From Brachyhypopomus gauderio (Eukaryota; Chordata; Actinopteri; Gymnotiformes; Hypopomidae), in contig NC_135212.1 of NCBI RefSeq assembly GCF_052324685.1, positions 45,262,212 through 45,326,211 on the forward strand: a DNA stretch of 64,000 bases, written 5' to 3'. The position numbers were made by a program, and so were the translations under genes. Of the stretch, positions 23,651-35,405 are shown in pieces; the stretch's first letter is position 1, and the number at the start of each line of letters is the position of its first letter. A model generated the notes under the pieces. It saw nothing but the letters and a program-made list of their open reading frames with translations, searched no databases and was not told where the DNA came from.

Positions 23651-24005
23651 TACTCAGGCAGTTCAGCACCTCCAAGGATAATCAGTCATAATTCAAAAGT
23701 CCAAATGCTAAACCGGACACTGATTGTTTTAAAACATGAAACATTCAGAATCAAAACTTTAAGAGACAAGATGCCAATTTCATTGTATACCATTCAAACC
23801 AAAAATGAGTTAGTAAGATATAACAGAGCAAATGGAAATTTGTGAGACCTCTTACCCCAACAACTTAATTAAATTTTTTATAGAAAAAGCAAATTTTATG
23901 TAACATCAATGTCCTACATCACATACACATAACACATCAGCATAAACAAACAAACAAAAACATTACTGTGAGCTTACATGCCAGACAAAGAGCACGAAAC
24001 ACTAA

Positions 24006-24011
24006 TTTATT
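24006..24011 (-). terminator. Polyadenylation signal of the zwint-like gene
   Basis: TTTATT on the plus strand is AATAAA on the gene strand, about 165 bp after the stop codon (24177-24179). It defines a short 3'UTR. Confidence 0.6.
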
Positions 24012-24112
24012 TGAATGGCCAATGGTGCAATAAAGCAGTTTCAGTATACACTAGCACAGTTTAAACATAACCTTCAAATGTTTGCACAGGCTGAACATGG
24101 TCAGTGTTCAGT

Positions 24113-24180
24113 AGCCGCTGCTGTGGGATTAGTGTGGTGCTATAGGTGGTGCTGTCCGTGGTGCTGCAGGTGGTGCTCAG
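24113..24180. repeat. Imperfect GGTGGTGCT tandem repeat
   Basis: Units such as GTGGTGCTATA, GGTGGTGCTGTCC, GTGGTGCTGCA and GGTGGTGCTCA follow one another. The array begins in the 3'UTR and reaches the stop codon of the zwint-like gene. Confidence 0.7.
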
Positions 24181-27100
24181 AAGGCCGGGTTGAAAGACAG
24201 AAACTCAAGCCAGTCTGTGAGCGTAGGACTCACTACAGGGGGCTGAAATCACACCAGTGAAATGGCAGTAAAATATCAAATTGCCCCAGACACACCCCAC
24301 AAAATATGTACTGTTTTGTAGTTTGTATTTTTTTGCCCTTTCATCCTGGCAGACTTGCTCCAGGTTGTTGACAGGGCTTGTGGACAGAGACCTGGACTCT
24401 GGTCCATTACATTCACCTTTTAATCGTTCAACCTTTCCTTTCCAACTACTCCTTTGACCTTCCGACCACTGTCCTGGTGAAACGTCTTGCAGAATCTCCC
24501 CCTTTTCTGCACCACCCACCCGTCCTTCCATTTTAAAGGAGATGCCCAGCTCCCCCAACACAAACACTGACACCTCCACACTTCACTGTTGGGGTGGTGT
24601 TTGTTGAGGAATGGACAGTGTGGGTTTTTGTATATTGCCATACAGAGCATTTGGAATGTTCGTCTCATCCGACCACAAAACCTTGTCCTACATTGTATCT
24701 GGGTCAGACTGATGCATTCTGGAAAACTCGGAAGTGGTTTCAACACTTATTCAGTAACGGCTTGTTTCTAGCTACCCTCCTACTGAGGCCAAATGAATGA
24801 AGGGCTCTTGATATTACTGACTGGTGAAGCTTCACTCCACTCTCAGCCACTGAACTCTGTAGTTCCTTCAGAGTGTTCGCTGGCCTCTCTGTGGCTTCCC
24901 TCACAACACCTTCTTACTCTGATGCTGGGTTTTGAGGAGTGGCCTCCTTAGTGCCTAGGTGGTATGATACACCTTCCATTTCTTCACAGCTGATCTAACA
25001 GCTCTCAATATGGTATCCAAACATTAAGATTTTACTTTCTAGCATTTTCCTTGACCTCATTAGGTATCGTTCATCAGAGTAAACATCTGTGTGGGTTACT
25101 GGGGTTCAATACAAACACAAATATTTTCAGTTTGTATTTTTTTGGTCCATATTTTAAAAGACAACATGACTGTCGTTTGTAGTGCACAATAAATTCTAGT
25201 GACTTAAGGTGGCTGCATTCTTTTGCAAGATGCAGAGTGCAGGCTGTTCTGTGCTGCTGAACTTCAAGATTCCTGAAGCTAACTCTGAAGCTGAATACAT
25301 GCTGAACAGTTTGCATTCAACCTCACCAGCCCCCCTGTAGCACGGCTAACGTGTTTCCCCAGCACTGTCCCCAGGTTTACCTGCAGCGTGTCGACATTTA
25401 GCAGGCTACCATCTTTGCGCACAGAAAGCAGCCTGGCATGCCCACTCGAGGGGTAGCCCTCATCCAGCTCCAGGTGGCACACCGTGGTTGCAGACTTCAG
25501 GAAGATCAACAGTCGCTTGGCGGGACACCAGTCAATTGCAAACCTGTGAGACAACGTTGAATTCATCAAGCAACTTGGATAGGGATTAATGTCAATGAAG
25601 AGACAATTCACAAAAAATATATAATCCTTGTGTATTTTATATATGACTTAATTAGATATTTCCCCAAAAAAACTGGTCAGATTAACCAAATAGCACACAA
25701 AATGATGGGTAATACATTTCCTTTATATGAATACTGTTGGTTTTTTTCCCCCCAAAATGTGTATTTAAATACATAAGGACAGTTCTCAGTTACTCCAGTA
25801 ATTGTACCTGGAGTGCAGCGCTTGGATCTCAGCAAGCATGTCTCCTTGACTAATGTAGCGCTGCGTAACCTCCAGCAGGGCGGCGCTGAGCTCTCTTACA
25901 GGACCTTCTACTGACTCCTCCAAGAGACCCGCAGTGCCCTGAAAAACCTGAACACGCAGGTGTTGAGAGCAAGAGACTTCAGCTAAAATTTCTGTACAAT
26001 CTCTTGGTTCAGTCTTTTTTATAGCCTTTTTATTTTTGCCCCATAGTGGTACCAAAAAAAACAACCCTAATGAAACCCAGACGGTTCACCTGAAGGCGGA
26101 AGACATTGTTGGATGTCATGGAGACAGAGAGGCGGAGAGGCTGAAGCGACTGTTCGGTGGAGCGGGGCAGAAGCTCTAGACACAGCTCAGAGGAGCTGCC
26201 TGACAGCATCCTGTACTGCATTTTAGACTGAGTGACTGCTAGTACATCCTGCAGCCTGAGAGACAATAGGACATACACAGTGAAACGGGTGGCCACGTGA
26301 GAAAGATAAACCTACAGTGCCTGGCGTATATATCTTCTATATCTTTCAGAGCTCAGAAGTGATGTGTATTGGCCTCATGCAGCCATCCAACACGTCAGGT
26401 TTTAAGCCCATTTCAGCCATGAGCCCTCAGGTATTTCCACACCACAATGGTCTGGACTAACACATTTCCTAAAAGTAAAACTTAAACCACTGATTGGATG
26501 AGCCGTCACAATTAGCCGAGACTAAACCATGCAACCATTCGGGACAAGACGTTTGCTATTCCACATACTGTAAATATGTAAATAAAGTAGGCTTTACTGA
26601 AGAACTCAAAACTTTACTATTCTTATTTAAAACGTTTGCATTCTTTAATTCAAGCTCAAAACTTGTCAGTGTCACTTACCTGTGTGTAAAATAGGTCCAA
26701 TCAGCTACATCTGTTAGTTGCTCATCTACTTCGCTTCTGAGCTGGGACAGTCGTTTCTCATAAACATACAAAGCATTCTGGGCTGTTTGCAGGGAATCGT
26801 CCAATTGTAGGTTAATCTGTTTCTGTATAGGAAAGAAAGCATGATTTTTTTCTGTGACCATACAGAAAGTTGACTCAGTTCATCTAGTTTGTTTAATTAG
26901 AGATGTTTCATCACCCATCTGTGGAACATCTTCTGTCTCAACTAGAAGAGCCCAGGAATCTTGAGCATAATGAACCCAGTCCAATTAAGGTTTGACTCTC
27001 CTCAGCCCAAGCTGGAATCACGAGGACCCTAGTGCCGAGTCAACAGGAAGCTTACCTCTGCTCTCTGTTGCTGCTTGGCTGCAACTCTCTGCTTTTCCTT

Positions 27101-28742
27101 ACACTCCTCCCTCTGAACCAGAGAAACGCCAGTCAGTCGTGTGGATTACAAAATGGAGTGAAATGTCTGACAAAATCACAGTGTTCAAACAAAAAGTGAA
27201 AACATCTACATCTATGGCATTTGGCAGACGCCCTTATCCAGAGCCACTTACATTTTTATACAAGTGAGCAATTGAGGGATAGGGCCTTGCTCAGGGGCAC
27301 CTCAGTCATGGCCTCAGGTCTGGGAATCGAACCTGCGACCCTCCGGTCACAAGACCAGTTCCCTAACCGCCAGGCCATGACTGCCCTACAAACACACTAA
27401 AACACCCCCACAAACACACTAATCAAAGTACTGCCTGGATCTGGACGAAAATATGTAAAGACATTTTTTTTTATACAGACAAAGCATGATAAGAAAAGAA
27501 AAAAGAAAACATAAGCCATAATAGACAACAGAAAAGTGCATTCAGGATCTGGCTGCAGTACTTTGTTATCCACGGCCAGCAGCAGGGCCTCCACTGTCTG
27601 GCGTTTATTTTGGAGATCTCCCATTCGCTTGTCCAGTATGCACATCAAGTGCTCCACTTCCTCCACCTGATCCTGATACTCTGTTTTCAAAGCTTTCCAG
27701 GCATCACGGGCCTCACGACCTGCATTGACACGCACACAAACACAAAATCCTTAGGTGCTCAGCAAATTAGAGAGAAAAGGTCCTCCATGTAAATCTTATC
27801 CCCGCCCACAACCGACACACATAAATGCATTTGATTCGTCCAAGTATGGCAAATCACAGTGCTTAAAAAGAAGAACTCAAACCCACTAGCGAATAGCTAA
27901 TCCAAAGTCCACATATACATATGTTAAAAAGATGCAGAAAAACAAATGCATCTCATGTGTGCGTAGGTTACCAGGGTTGGGTGGGCATGTCTGTCTGAGG
28001 AACTGCTCAGCTGAATCTACACATCCAAGCACCTTCAACATATCATCCAAAACACAAAGCTGCTGACACATGAGCTTCTGCTTCCGTCTGCAGTCCTGCT
28101 CGAACCAAACAGTCCAACAACCATACATTTAATACAGTAGCCAAGTTTATAACTTCTCAGATTACAGATGTGCACAACATGTGTACTCAGATGTAATTTA
28201 ACCTATGCTTACCATTAAATAGGACGCCATAATCTCTCCCTCTCCAGCTTCCTGGAGCTCTGTGGAGTCCCATGGTTTCAACTGAGATGGGTCGCTTCTC
28301 TCCAGAAGCCTGCGTATAGAAACAGCTACATGTCACCAGCCTCACTAGATAACTTGGGTAGCTTAACTAATATGTTAGCAATGTAAACATTGGAAAGGAA
28401 ATATCTTTCCAAGAAAACTGTTCGCACTAGTAAGATATTTACAAAACGTGAAATGTTAACATGAGACACGTTAGCGTTAGCTATAGTGATAACTAGATGA
28501 TCTAGCTAAAGCTAAGAAGAAAAGAAAGAATACAGCCGGCTAGCAAGCTAGTTAACTCTTGTACGCTTTCTACCTGACGAAACGGAATTTAAGTTCAAAT
28601 CGTTAATATATACAAATCAAGCGTCTGATATGCACATATTATTTAAGGCAGTATGCATTCTAAGCACCTTAATATTTCTGTTTAGTTCATTAATTCATTG
28701 ATAAATAATAGATACGTACCCAACTACTTTCTCTGACGCCAT
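24177..28742 (-). CDS. zwint: ZWINT-like kinetochore protein (10 exons, 378 aa)
   Basis: ZWINT binds KNL1 at outer kinetochores and links it to the RZZ (ROD-ZW10-Zwilch) checkpoint complex. Exons in transcript order are 28720-28742, 28213-28309, 27972-28095, 27562-27719, 27056-27112, 26680-26822, 26090-26255, 25808-25947, 25381-25543 and 24177-24242. All start after AG and end before GT with matching phases; the donor after 27562 (GTACTG) is weak. The N-terminal half is mostly predicted coiled coil and resembles mammalian ZWINT: QKLMCQQLCVLDDMLKVLG and AWKALKTEYQDQVEEVEHLM. The C-terminal half (about residues 195-378) alternates beta-like and helical segments, for example ELCLELLPRS, RLSVSMTSNNVFRLQVF and AKRLLIFLKSATTVCHLELD, and ends TLTDWLEFLSFNPAF. 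This looks like an RWD fold. Human ZWINT (about 277 aa) is shorter. The zwint name rests on remembered similarity; another coiled-coil/RWD kinetochore subunit is possible. That it is a real gene is much surer (about 0.9). Confidence 0.65.
24300..25065 (-). pseudogene. Decayed Tc1-like transposase in the last intron of the zwint-like gene
   Basis: Reading the minus strand across several frameshifts and stops gives pieces that line up with Tc1-family transposases in the right order: VREATERPANTLKELQSSV, VKLHQSVISRALHSFGLSRR, RVARNKPLL, then a WSDET-like catalytic segment, NTTPTVKCGGVSV (compare NTIPTVKHGGGS), and a tail resembling the NVMEWPSQSPDL block. Several frame disruptions are visible, so no functional enzyme is encoded. 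The relic lies between exons 9 and 10 in the same orientation as the host gene. Its terminal inverted repeats were not located. Confidence 0.75.
27207..27388 (+). repeat. Common teleost dispersed repeat (GGCATTTGGCAGACGCCCTT family)
   Basis: It begins CTATGGCATTTGGCAGACGC and CCTTATCCAGAGCCACTTAC, continues GAGCAATTGAGGG, GGGCCTTGCTCAGGGGC and GGAATCGAACCTGCGACCCT, and ends CTAACCGCCAGGCCATGACT. I recognise this as a high-copy short repeat in many teleosts. The GGAATCGAACC part looks like the T-arm end of a tRNA on the opposite strand, which may hint at a SINE origin. It lies in intron 4 of the zwint-like gene. Confidence 0.7.
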
Positions 28743-28900
28743 TTTTGTTTTTGAAACTTACCCGCTCACTGTTGATTGGTTAGAAATGGAACCAATTGAC
28801 AATCTCTCTCTCACACACACACACAACACACACTTACCTTCTAATGGACCGAACAGCACTACACATATGATGAATTTTAAAATCTGTTAAACCCGTTTCT
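28743..28900 (-). promoter_or_regulatory. Promoter region of the zwint-like gene
   Basis: On the minus strand a CCAAT box (AACCAATCAAC, about 28771-28782) lies about 30-40 bp before the ATG, and an (AC)n run lies at about 28812-28835. Upstream, CpG and GCTC-rich sequence runs to about 28940. CCAAT boxes close to the start are common in cell-cycle genes. Confidence 0.4.
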
Positions 28901-28935
28901 TTCGTTTATTCGCTCTTTTCTCTCTCACTCGCTCA

Positions 28936-29060
28936 CACTCGTGGACGTAATTTTGATTTCAAAAGTGGGGGGGGGGGACATGGATTCGTCGCTATTTAAA
29001 TATTTGGTTTTAACCGTAAAAACTGGGGGGGACCACAACCGGCTTTTGAAAAAGTCCGTG
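28936..29060. repeat. G-run containing dispersed sequence (GTAATTTTGATTT..GGGGGGACATGG)
   Basis: CGTAATTTTGATTTCAAAAG followed by a G run, GGACATGGATTCGTCGC, and later ACTGGGGGGGACCACAACC resembles a teleost interspersed sequence that carries 'TAATTTT..GGGGGGACATG'. The assignment is tentative. Confidence 0.35.
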
Positions 29061-30720
29061 CTCACACTTTCACTGTCCCTCACCATTTATATATCGAAAC
29101 GTTCAGTTTCTATAGAAACTTTGTGTACTTCGCAATTATGTAGTGTAACATACTCGAAAATTGATAAATAAGTTTAAATCCTAAACAATTATTAAAATAA
29201 AGAATCTTTTACGCAATACTCTACAAGAACCATCCCACAAAGGGCTGACGGAACTTCTGCTAATGCGAAATTGCTTCAGCTTCGACTCCAAATATTGTTC
29301 GTGCATCTAGGGCAACAACCATAACACTTGAACACAACACCAGATTGTTAAAGGAGAAAATATCTGTATTTTAAACCAAGCTTTAAACAAAGACTATAGT
29401 TAAACAGAATACAGCATGCGTCTTTTACTAAATAGTATGTGCATCCTTCAGAAATTGATTCCTTTAGAAATTTGATTCACACTTCCTTTACCATTAATTC
29501 AATGTTTCTTGTAAGCCAATTCATTTTTAACAGAAGGGGCAGCTTTTATAAAGTACTCATATTTCTAAAATGCTTTTATAATAAATGACAGTTATAACAA
29601 TCATAAAATTGTTGAATGTGAGGCTTAAATCCATTTGTGGTGTTCCACACAGTATCCCATTAGGTTACAGTTGACTGAAGCAGGATCACAGTTGGATCAT
29701 TTTTTGCAGCGATTGTATTTACAAGCATTATGTTGAAAATGCTTCCTTTCTTTCAAAATGTTTGTGCTCACCAAGTTTACATGGACTTAAACACTGTAAC
29801 CACATATGTTAACCAGGTGAAATGCATGTTACACAAAGCATTTATAGAAACTCTGTAGTCTGACCTATACCGATTGCTTCTACTGTTGATGTGAGACATG
29901 AGGCACTGATTAAACACAGACAGAAAAACGGAGTCTGGACAAGAAGTGTTACCGGTTTTCTCATCTTTTAATAACACATTCATATCTATGCTCTGTATTG
30001 TTTACAAGGAGTTTCAAAACAAATGTGAATGAACTAAAGAAAATCGGGCAGGCAGAAGGTGAAAATCCAGATAGTGTCCATGGCACCTGCTGTAAGAGGG
30101 GGTGAGTGGCTGGGGGGGTCGGGGGGCTAGATTTGATAAGGTACTCTTCATCCTCTCCTCCTCTTCCTCCTCCTTAACTGTGCCCTAGTCAGCTATATAG
30201 TCCCTTACTTGCCTGTTGCATCAATAAAGATTAAAAAAAAGAAATTATTTCAATATCATGCTGCTCTGCACTGTCTCTTCGAGTACTATGTTGCAGTTCA
30301 CAGAGAGAGAAAGAGAGAGGAGAGAGAGAGAGAAAGAGAGAATTCTAATGCATTCAAACACAAGCGATACAATCCTATGTCATTTTAGAAAGCAATCAGA
30401 AAAATAAATCAAATAAAAGGAAAATGAATCGCAAGGTTAAGAAAGTAAGTCAATCTAATGAGGAATGGAAAAAAAACTGAATAATGAAACTGACATTTCT
30501 TATTTTTTTCTCCCCCCATTCCATTTAAATCCATTTCATAATCCTTTCTGAGCAATGTCTAATTAATGGAGAAAACAAAATTCATCTTTGGAAGTAAAAG
30601 TACTCTTTTTTCAATATACTATCCACTACAGTATATGGAGATGCTGCTACCCAGTTGCTTAAGTAATGTATTATTTACTTCTTTTTAATTTGAGCATTTT
30701 CAAATATTTTTAAACTTTTT
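29061..30720. other. Intergenic AT-rich region
   Basis: No exon is supported between the zwint-like promoter and the presumed 3' end of igf2bp1. A purine (GAGA) tract lies at about 30300-30340. Confidence 0.5.
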
Positions 30721-30752
30721 TTGTGTCCTTTTTCAGTTTTACATTTGTTCTA

Positions 30753-30758
30753 TTTATT
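30753..30758 (-). terminator. Candidate distal polyadenylation signal of igf2bp1
   Basis: TTTATT on the plus strand is AATAAA on the gene strand. It is the last canonical signal I saw before the intergenic AT-rich sequence. Confidence 0.35.
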
Positions 30759-31097
30759 CATTTGTTCTCTAAGAGGTAGATCAACAAAAAAAAAAAGAAA
30801 AATTACTTGGTTACAGGTATGGTGCCCCTCAACTGAGGAAATGAAGATTATTAAAAGGGGGATGAGGGCTATGGGCAGAGAGCTGATCATGGGAGCGTCT
30901 TCAGGTTGAAGCTACCCTTTGATGCTGATCCAGGACTCCACATCTTAATCTCAGTTATTACACAAAACAAACAAAAACCCAGCAACACCGGTCTCAGATC
31001 AGTGTGAAAGGGCAACCTTTACCAAAGCAACAAAGGGAACGGTATGGCTATGCAAAGGATGCATTTGTGTAATGGGAGGTCAAGGCTGCATGGTGAG

Positions 31098-31104
31098 GAG
31101 GTAG
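31098..31104 (-). promoter_or_regulatory. let-7 seed match (7mer-m8) in igf2bp1 3'UTR
   Basis: GAGGTAG on the plus strand gives CTACCTC in the mRNA, complementary to let-7 positions 2-8. Confidence 0.4.
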
Positions 31105-31702
31105 AGCTGTGTGTTTAAGGGTAAGAGGATACCGAGCACTGTGAAACAGGCACACTGTATCTACTGAAATATCAGTAGAATCCATTAGTCTAAAGCAAGC
31201 CGTGTGTCCCAGAGTGAGCATTCACAGGTCAGTATAAAGCAACTACTGAACGATGCCCGATTATTTAAGCTGTTCCTTCGTTTGATAAGAAAGGACCGAG
31301 TGTATTATTGAGCAGCAGAATTCTGGGGCTCTGCGAAAAGTATGTGATGCCAGACTATGTGAGGTTTTTCAGAGGCAATTTTAAGGTGTTAGAATCTGAC
31401 AGTGTTCTACACACTTCAGTCTTCAGGTCTCCCTCACACCTCCTCCCAGACTACAAACCAAAGCCGCCCAATACCAAATACCAAATCAGCTTCACTTGTC
31501 CTTCAGCTCAACCGCAGCCCCGCCTACTCACCAAAGCTCCACCTCCCATTCATTCTGTTACAGCCCCAACTCTAAGATGAAGAGAAACCCAAAAATAAAA
31601 GGAAAAAAAAAACCAAACAATAAATTAAAGAAATTAAAGTGAAAAAGTAACATGCACTCTCGCTCTTGTGTCATTGATAAAAACAATCTTATGGCTAAGT
31701 CT

Positions 31703-31710
31703 TGAGGTAG
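31703..31710 (-). promoter_or_regulatory. let-7 seed match (8mer) in igf2bp1 3'UTR
   Basis: TGAGGTAG on the plus strand gives CTACCTCA in the mRNA, a full 8mer let-7 site. Confidence 0.55.
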
Positions 31711-34538
31711 CATTTCCTGGTTATGTGAGGTTTAATTCGTCATTAGCACCCAAATGTTTTCTTTGAGCAAAGGCCAGAAACTAGCACTATGAGAAACAAC
31801 TGCGGTGCGCACCCATTTGATGCCGACACCCACCTAGTCTGAGGTTGGTTCTGTTGTCTAAGGGTAAATCTGTACACTGCAGGCTCGTCATGTCATCCTA
31901 GGGTGGCTTCCCACACAATTAACAGTCCTTGTGACAAAAGCCAGCCAGTAATTTGACTCAGTCACACAATTGCATAAGTAAAGAACATGCAGTGGTGGTT
32001 TTGAAAATGAAATAAGTTTGCTTAAATCATGAGTCCATATCGCAGACAGGTTTGAGTGAGAGGATTTCATTTTGTCGTTGTTGTTGGCTTATTTTAAAAC
32101 ACAGAGCGAGTGCCAAAGAGGAACCCTCTCAGAACGTCAGTCTTAACACTACACCCAGTACAGGCTGGGAGCAACGTGTTCTGGGTCTTAGAGTATGGAG
32201 AAAAATCTGTTTGGCACAGTTGTTACTTGCATCATAAGCAACTGGTTAGTATTTTAATTGATCTAGTAGCAGTATAAGATCTCTGTGCTTTTCTAAAAGA
32301 ACCTGATCCAGAAAGAAAAAAATATATGATCCAATCAAAAGAAATATTGTAAAACAAATCCTGAAAATAAACATCAAATGACTGAACAGAACTGAGAAGA
32401 CGGACACAACCAAGTCCAGCGTAAGAGAGGCTGAAGATATACTACAAAACCTGACAACAAAACGTTTGTTTTCTTCAGCAAATTATGCAGTTAAAGAAAA
32501 CAAACCAAAAAAAATCTGGATGAAGGGAGTGAGTTGTGTACAGGGATGAATTAGGAGAAATGGAGAAAGAGAAAGGAGAAGAGGGGTGTCGCGTTAAACA
32601 TGTCGGACAGCACCACGCGAGTACTGACTAGTGACAAAACCAGCAAATCAAAAAAGGACAGAAAAAAACCAACTGTTGTCTCTGTTTAAGTTAGCTTTAC
32701 CTTTCACATGACAAAATGGTTGGTCTGGCCTTTCTCCCTCATCTTTTTCACACCCTTCCTTCCATCAACGTTTAACACCTCCCCACAGTTTTCAAAGTTC
32801 CTGGAGATTTTCTTATATATTTATATATGTATAGACACACTTTCATATTTTTCTCTAAAACTAATGAAACAGTATGTAACCAGATGTCATGTCCAAATAT
32901 AAGCTTGCTGTTAAAAACCAAAAAATAAAAGTGAAAAAAAAAAAATGAAAAAAACAAAACAAAAAAAATAATAACTTGCACACAAAATGGCTGCAGTCTG
33001 AATAAACTAAAGTTGTGACAGAGTCTTGGTGTTTGACAGAAATCTATGGGCTGAAGAGAGATAGACTTCCTGAGGAGGAGCATGGTTCAGTCTCTGTGGA
33101 GACCACGGACCTCACACATCAATGACGGGTTCAGGACTCAAGCAGAAACCAGAAGACTGCTGTCTCCTGAGAAAAGGGGGAAGCCTCAAACACAAAGACC
33201 CTGAGCTGTGGATGAAAGCAAGCACACGGTGCAGTGCCCACTAACCCCACACAGGTGCCTGTGTGTACTTAGCCTTGTTGAAAAGGATTCTGGCAGTTCA
33301 ATCATCAATCAGCTTTTAAATCGTTACATATTACCCATCTTTGCCCAATTGTTTTTTATTCTAAAAATACAAAAAAGGCTTTCAAATTGTTTTCATTTAG
33401 AATCTTATATACAAGTAAATCTGTTTGTGTTATGTGAACCTTTTCTTGATTTTTTGACTCCCGTTTTCCAAAGTATTTTTTTAAATTCAGATTTGTTTTA
33501 AAAAAGTTGAAATGATACCGTAAGATAGGTCTATTTTCTGCCTTTTCTTAAACACCCAAACCACTCCCCCCCCCAACAAAAGACTATACACTTAAACTCT
33601 TCTCATTTTTCTATTCATTTTCTTTTTTGCTTTTGTTTTTTTTTGTTTTTTTGTTTTTTAGAAAAAAAATCCCCACACACACTCCCACACACCTACCACT
33701 AGACAATGGGGTGAGACTCAATGAAAGAGGTGCAAGATATTTCACATTCAGTGTTTTAAGCTCAACACAGCTACTGAGGAAAGGCATGTGCCTGTGAGCA
33801 GCAGCGGCCCGGGCCCTCTCAAGTAAACAAGCGATCAGCCAATATAATGGTCGTGGCATTGCACATGGTGCCTAACACCGCCCTGGCAACAGAGCCCGGG
33901 CCACTGGACAAGCCAACGATATGGAGGCAGGTAGAGGCACAAGAAGCATCTTCTAGTCAGGACCACCGTCAGCTTTCTAGACAGTGAAGGAAAGCTGGTA
34001 TGACAAACACGCGTTGCCATCAAATTCTGATTCAAGTCAAAACGCGATGACTAGGATGCACCACTACGATGGCATTGGGGGTCTCGTCTCCCCTTTGGCC
34101 AGTGATGTCAGCTGTGAGGAATCGGTCAGCACTGATTCAGTAATCACCAAAACAGCCAGGACTCCTGCCTGTGGATCCTTCTGAGCTTAGGTGGGGGAAA
34201 AGAAGAAAAAGAAAGGAATCGCAAGAGAAAAAAAAAAATAGATGTGTTGATCTTCACTCACACCCCCGCACACACACCCACCCGCACCTACATTCATACA
34301 CACTAAAAAGAAAATAAAGGGGGAGAAAAGCACATCTGACAAGAACTAAAAAATATTTCTTCCTTAAAAAAATAAAATATTATTCAGGACTATCAGCTTT
34401 TATATAAAACATCAGCAAGCCAAAAAAAAAAATCCAAAACACAACAACCCAAAAACTAAAACAAAAAAACAAACAAAACAAAAAACAACCCCCAAATACA
34501 AAAAAGGAAAAAAAAATGCAAAAAGCGGTTAGGAATAC

Positions 34539-34545
34539 TGAGGTA
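34539..34545 (-). promoter_or_regulatory. let-7 seed match (7mer-A1) in igf2bp1 3'UTR
   Basis: TGAGGTA on the plus strand gives TACCTCA in the mRNA. It lies 16 bp (start to start) from the 8mer at 34555, a spacing compatible with cooperative Argonaute binding. Confidence 0.45.
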
Positions 34546-34554
34546 ACAATACCC

Positions 34555-34562
34555 TGAGGTAG
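34555..34562 (-). promoter_or_regulatory. let-7 seed match (8mer) in igf2bp1 3'UTR
   Basis: TGAGGTAG on the plus strand gives CTACCTCA in the mRNA. Confidence 0.55.
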
Positions 34563-35397
34563 GTTTCTTTTTTTTTCTTAATTTCATTTTATCTAATCTG
34601 TTCTAGGATCAGTGAGGAAGGCCATGCATCTGGCAACCTCACTGGCCTACTTCGAACAGAGCGGGGAACAGACAGAGCGCAGAAGCCATTTTAGCCCCAC
34701 CCGATGTTGACCTTTGACCTTAAGGCAGGGTAGTGAGCTGTATCCTGGAGGTGTCCGTCTTGCATGCAATCTTGAAATTAAGGCCCAAACGCATTCACGG
34801 GCCGTGCCATCAGTTTGAACCACTCACAGTGGAGTCTGGTGCACTTGTACCGCTGGCCCAGCGCTTCAGAGCAGGAGAACTGATTAAGGAATAGGTTTTA
34901 TATCAAGATCCCCACTGATGGCAAGGACCTCGACCCCCATGACTGTACACTCCTGCTCCGTGGGCCAGTTTCTTTCTCAGTGGCTTTCAAAATCATTCAT
35001 GGTCAAAACCAGAATGCCGAAAGCAGGGAGCACCAATGGCAAGTTTTACATGTCACAATCAAGTGCAGTAGGTAAAAGCTGAAAATTGACCAGACTCAGA
35101 CTCACCCTCCGTATAATTTCTCCCAGCCTTTCTCTCTTTCCTCTGAGGAGCCATGGTTAACTCACATATCATATATATAATATATATAAAATATGCCATT
35201 TGGGTGTGGGCGGCGCACCAGCGAGCATCGCGGGCGTGGTTTAGGGCTGGAGGCGGGGTTTGTGCCTCAGAGCTGAGCCCCTGCAATAGAACTGCAGGAC
35301 CAGCCTCGGACCGCCCACTTACTGTACCCTCACTGCGTGGACCAGCAGCCAATCAGCACTCAGCCTGGGAGCGGGGCACAAGCTAAAGGTCGCCCCT

Positions 35398-35405
35398 TGA
35401 GGTAG
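35398..35405 (-). promoter_or_regulatory. let-7 seed match (8mer) in igf2bp1 3'UTR
   Basis: TGAGGTAG on the plus strand gives CTACCTCA in the mRNA, about 770 nt after the stop codon. Confidence 0.55.

Larger units (their letters stand above)
21351..23980. other. Intergenic region between nr1d1 and the zwint-like gene
   Basis: No supportable exon. It contains a G homopolymer (23636-23650), a GC-richer stretch at about 22120-22380, and a Rev-erb/ROR-type AAGTGGGTCA (22377-22386). The nr1d1 (plus) and zwint-like (minus) genes converge here. Confidence 0.5.

Noticed and set aside
20440-24000. thra (thyroid receptor alpha) exons expected next to nr1d1
   Set aside because: No second nuclear-receptor DBD or LBD motif was found on either strand between nr1d1 and the zwint-like gene.
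25279-25611. Read-through form of zwint-like exon 9 as the gene's 3' end
   Set aside because: Exon 9 ends at a good donor (CTGCAG|GTAAAC), and a phase-matched exon with a proper acceptor, a stop and a polyA signal exists at 24177-24242.
27207-27388. Possible tRNA gene (GGAATCGAACC box-like motif)
   Set aside because: Only a T-arm-like fragment inside a common dispersed repeat; no full cloverleaf or anticodon arm.
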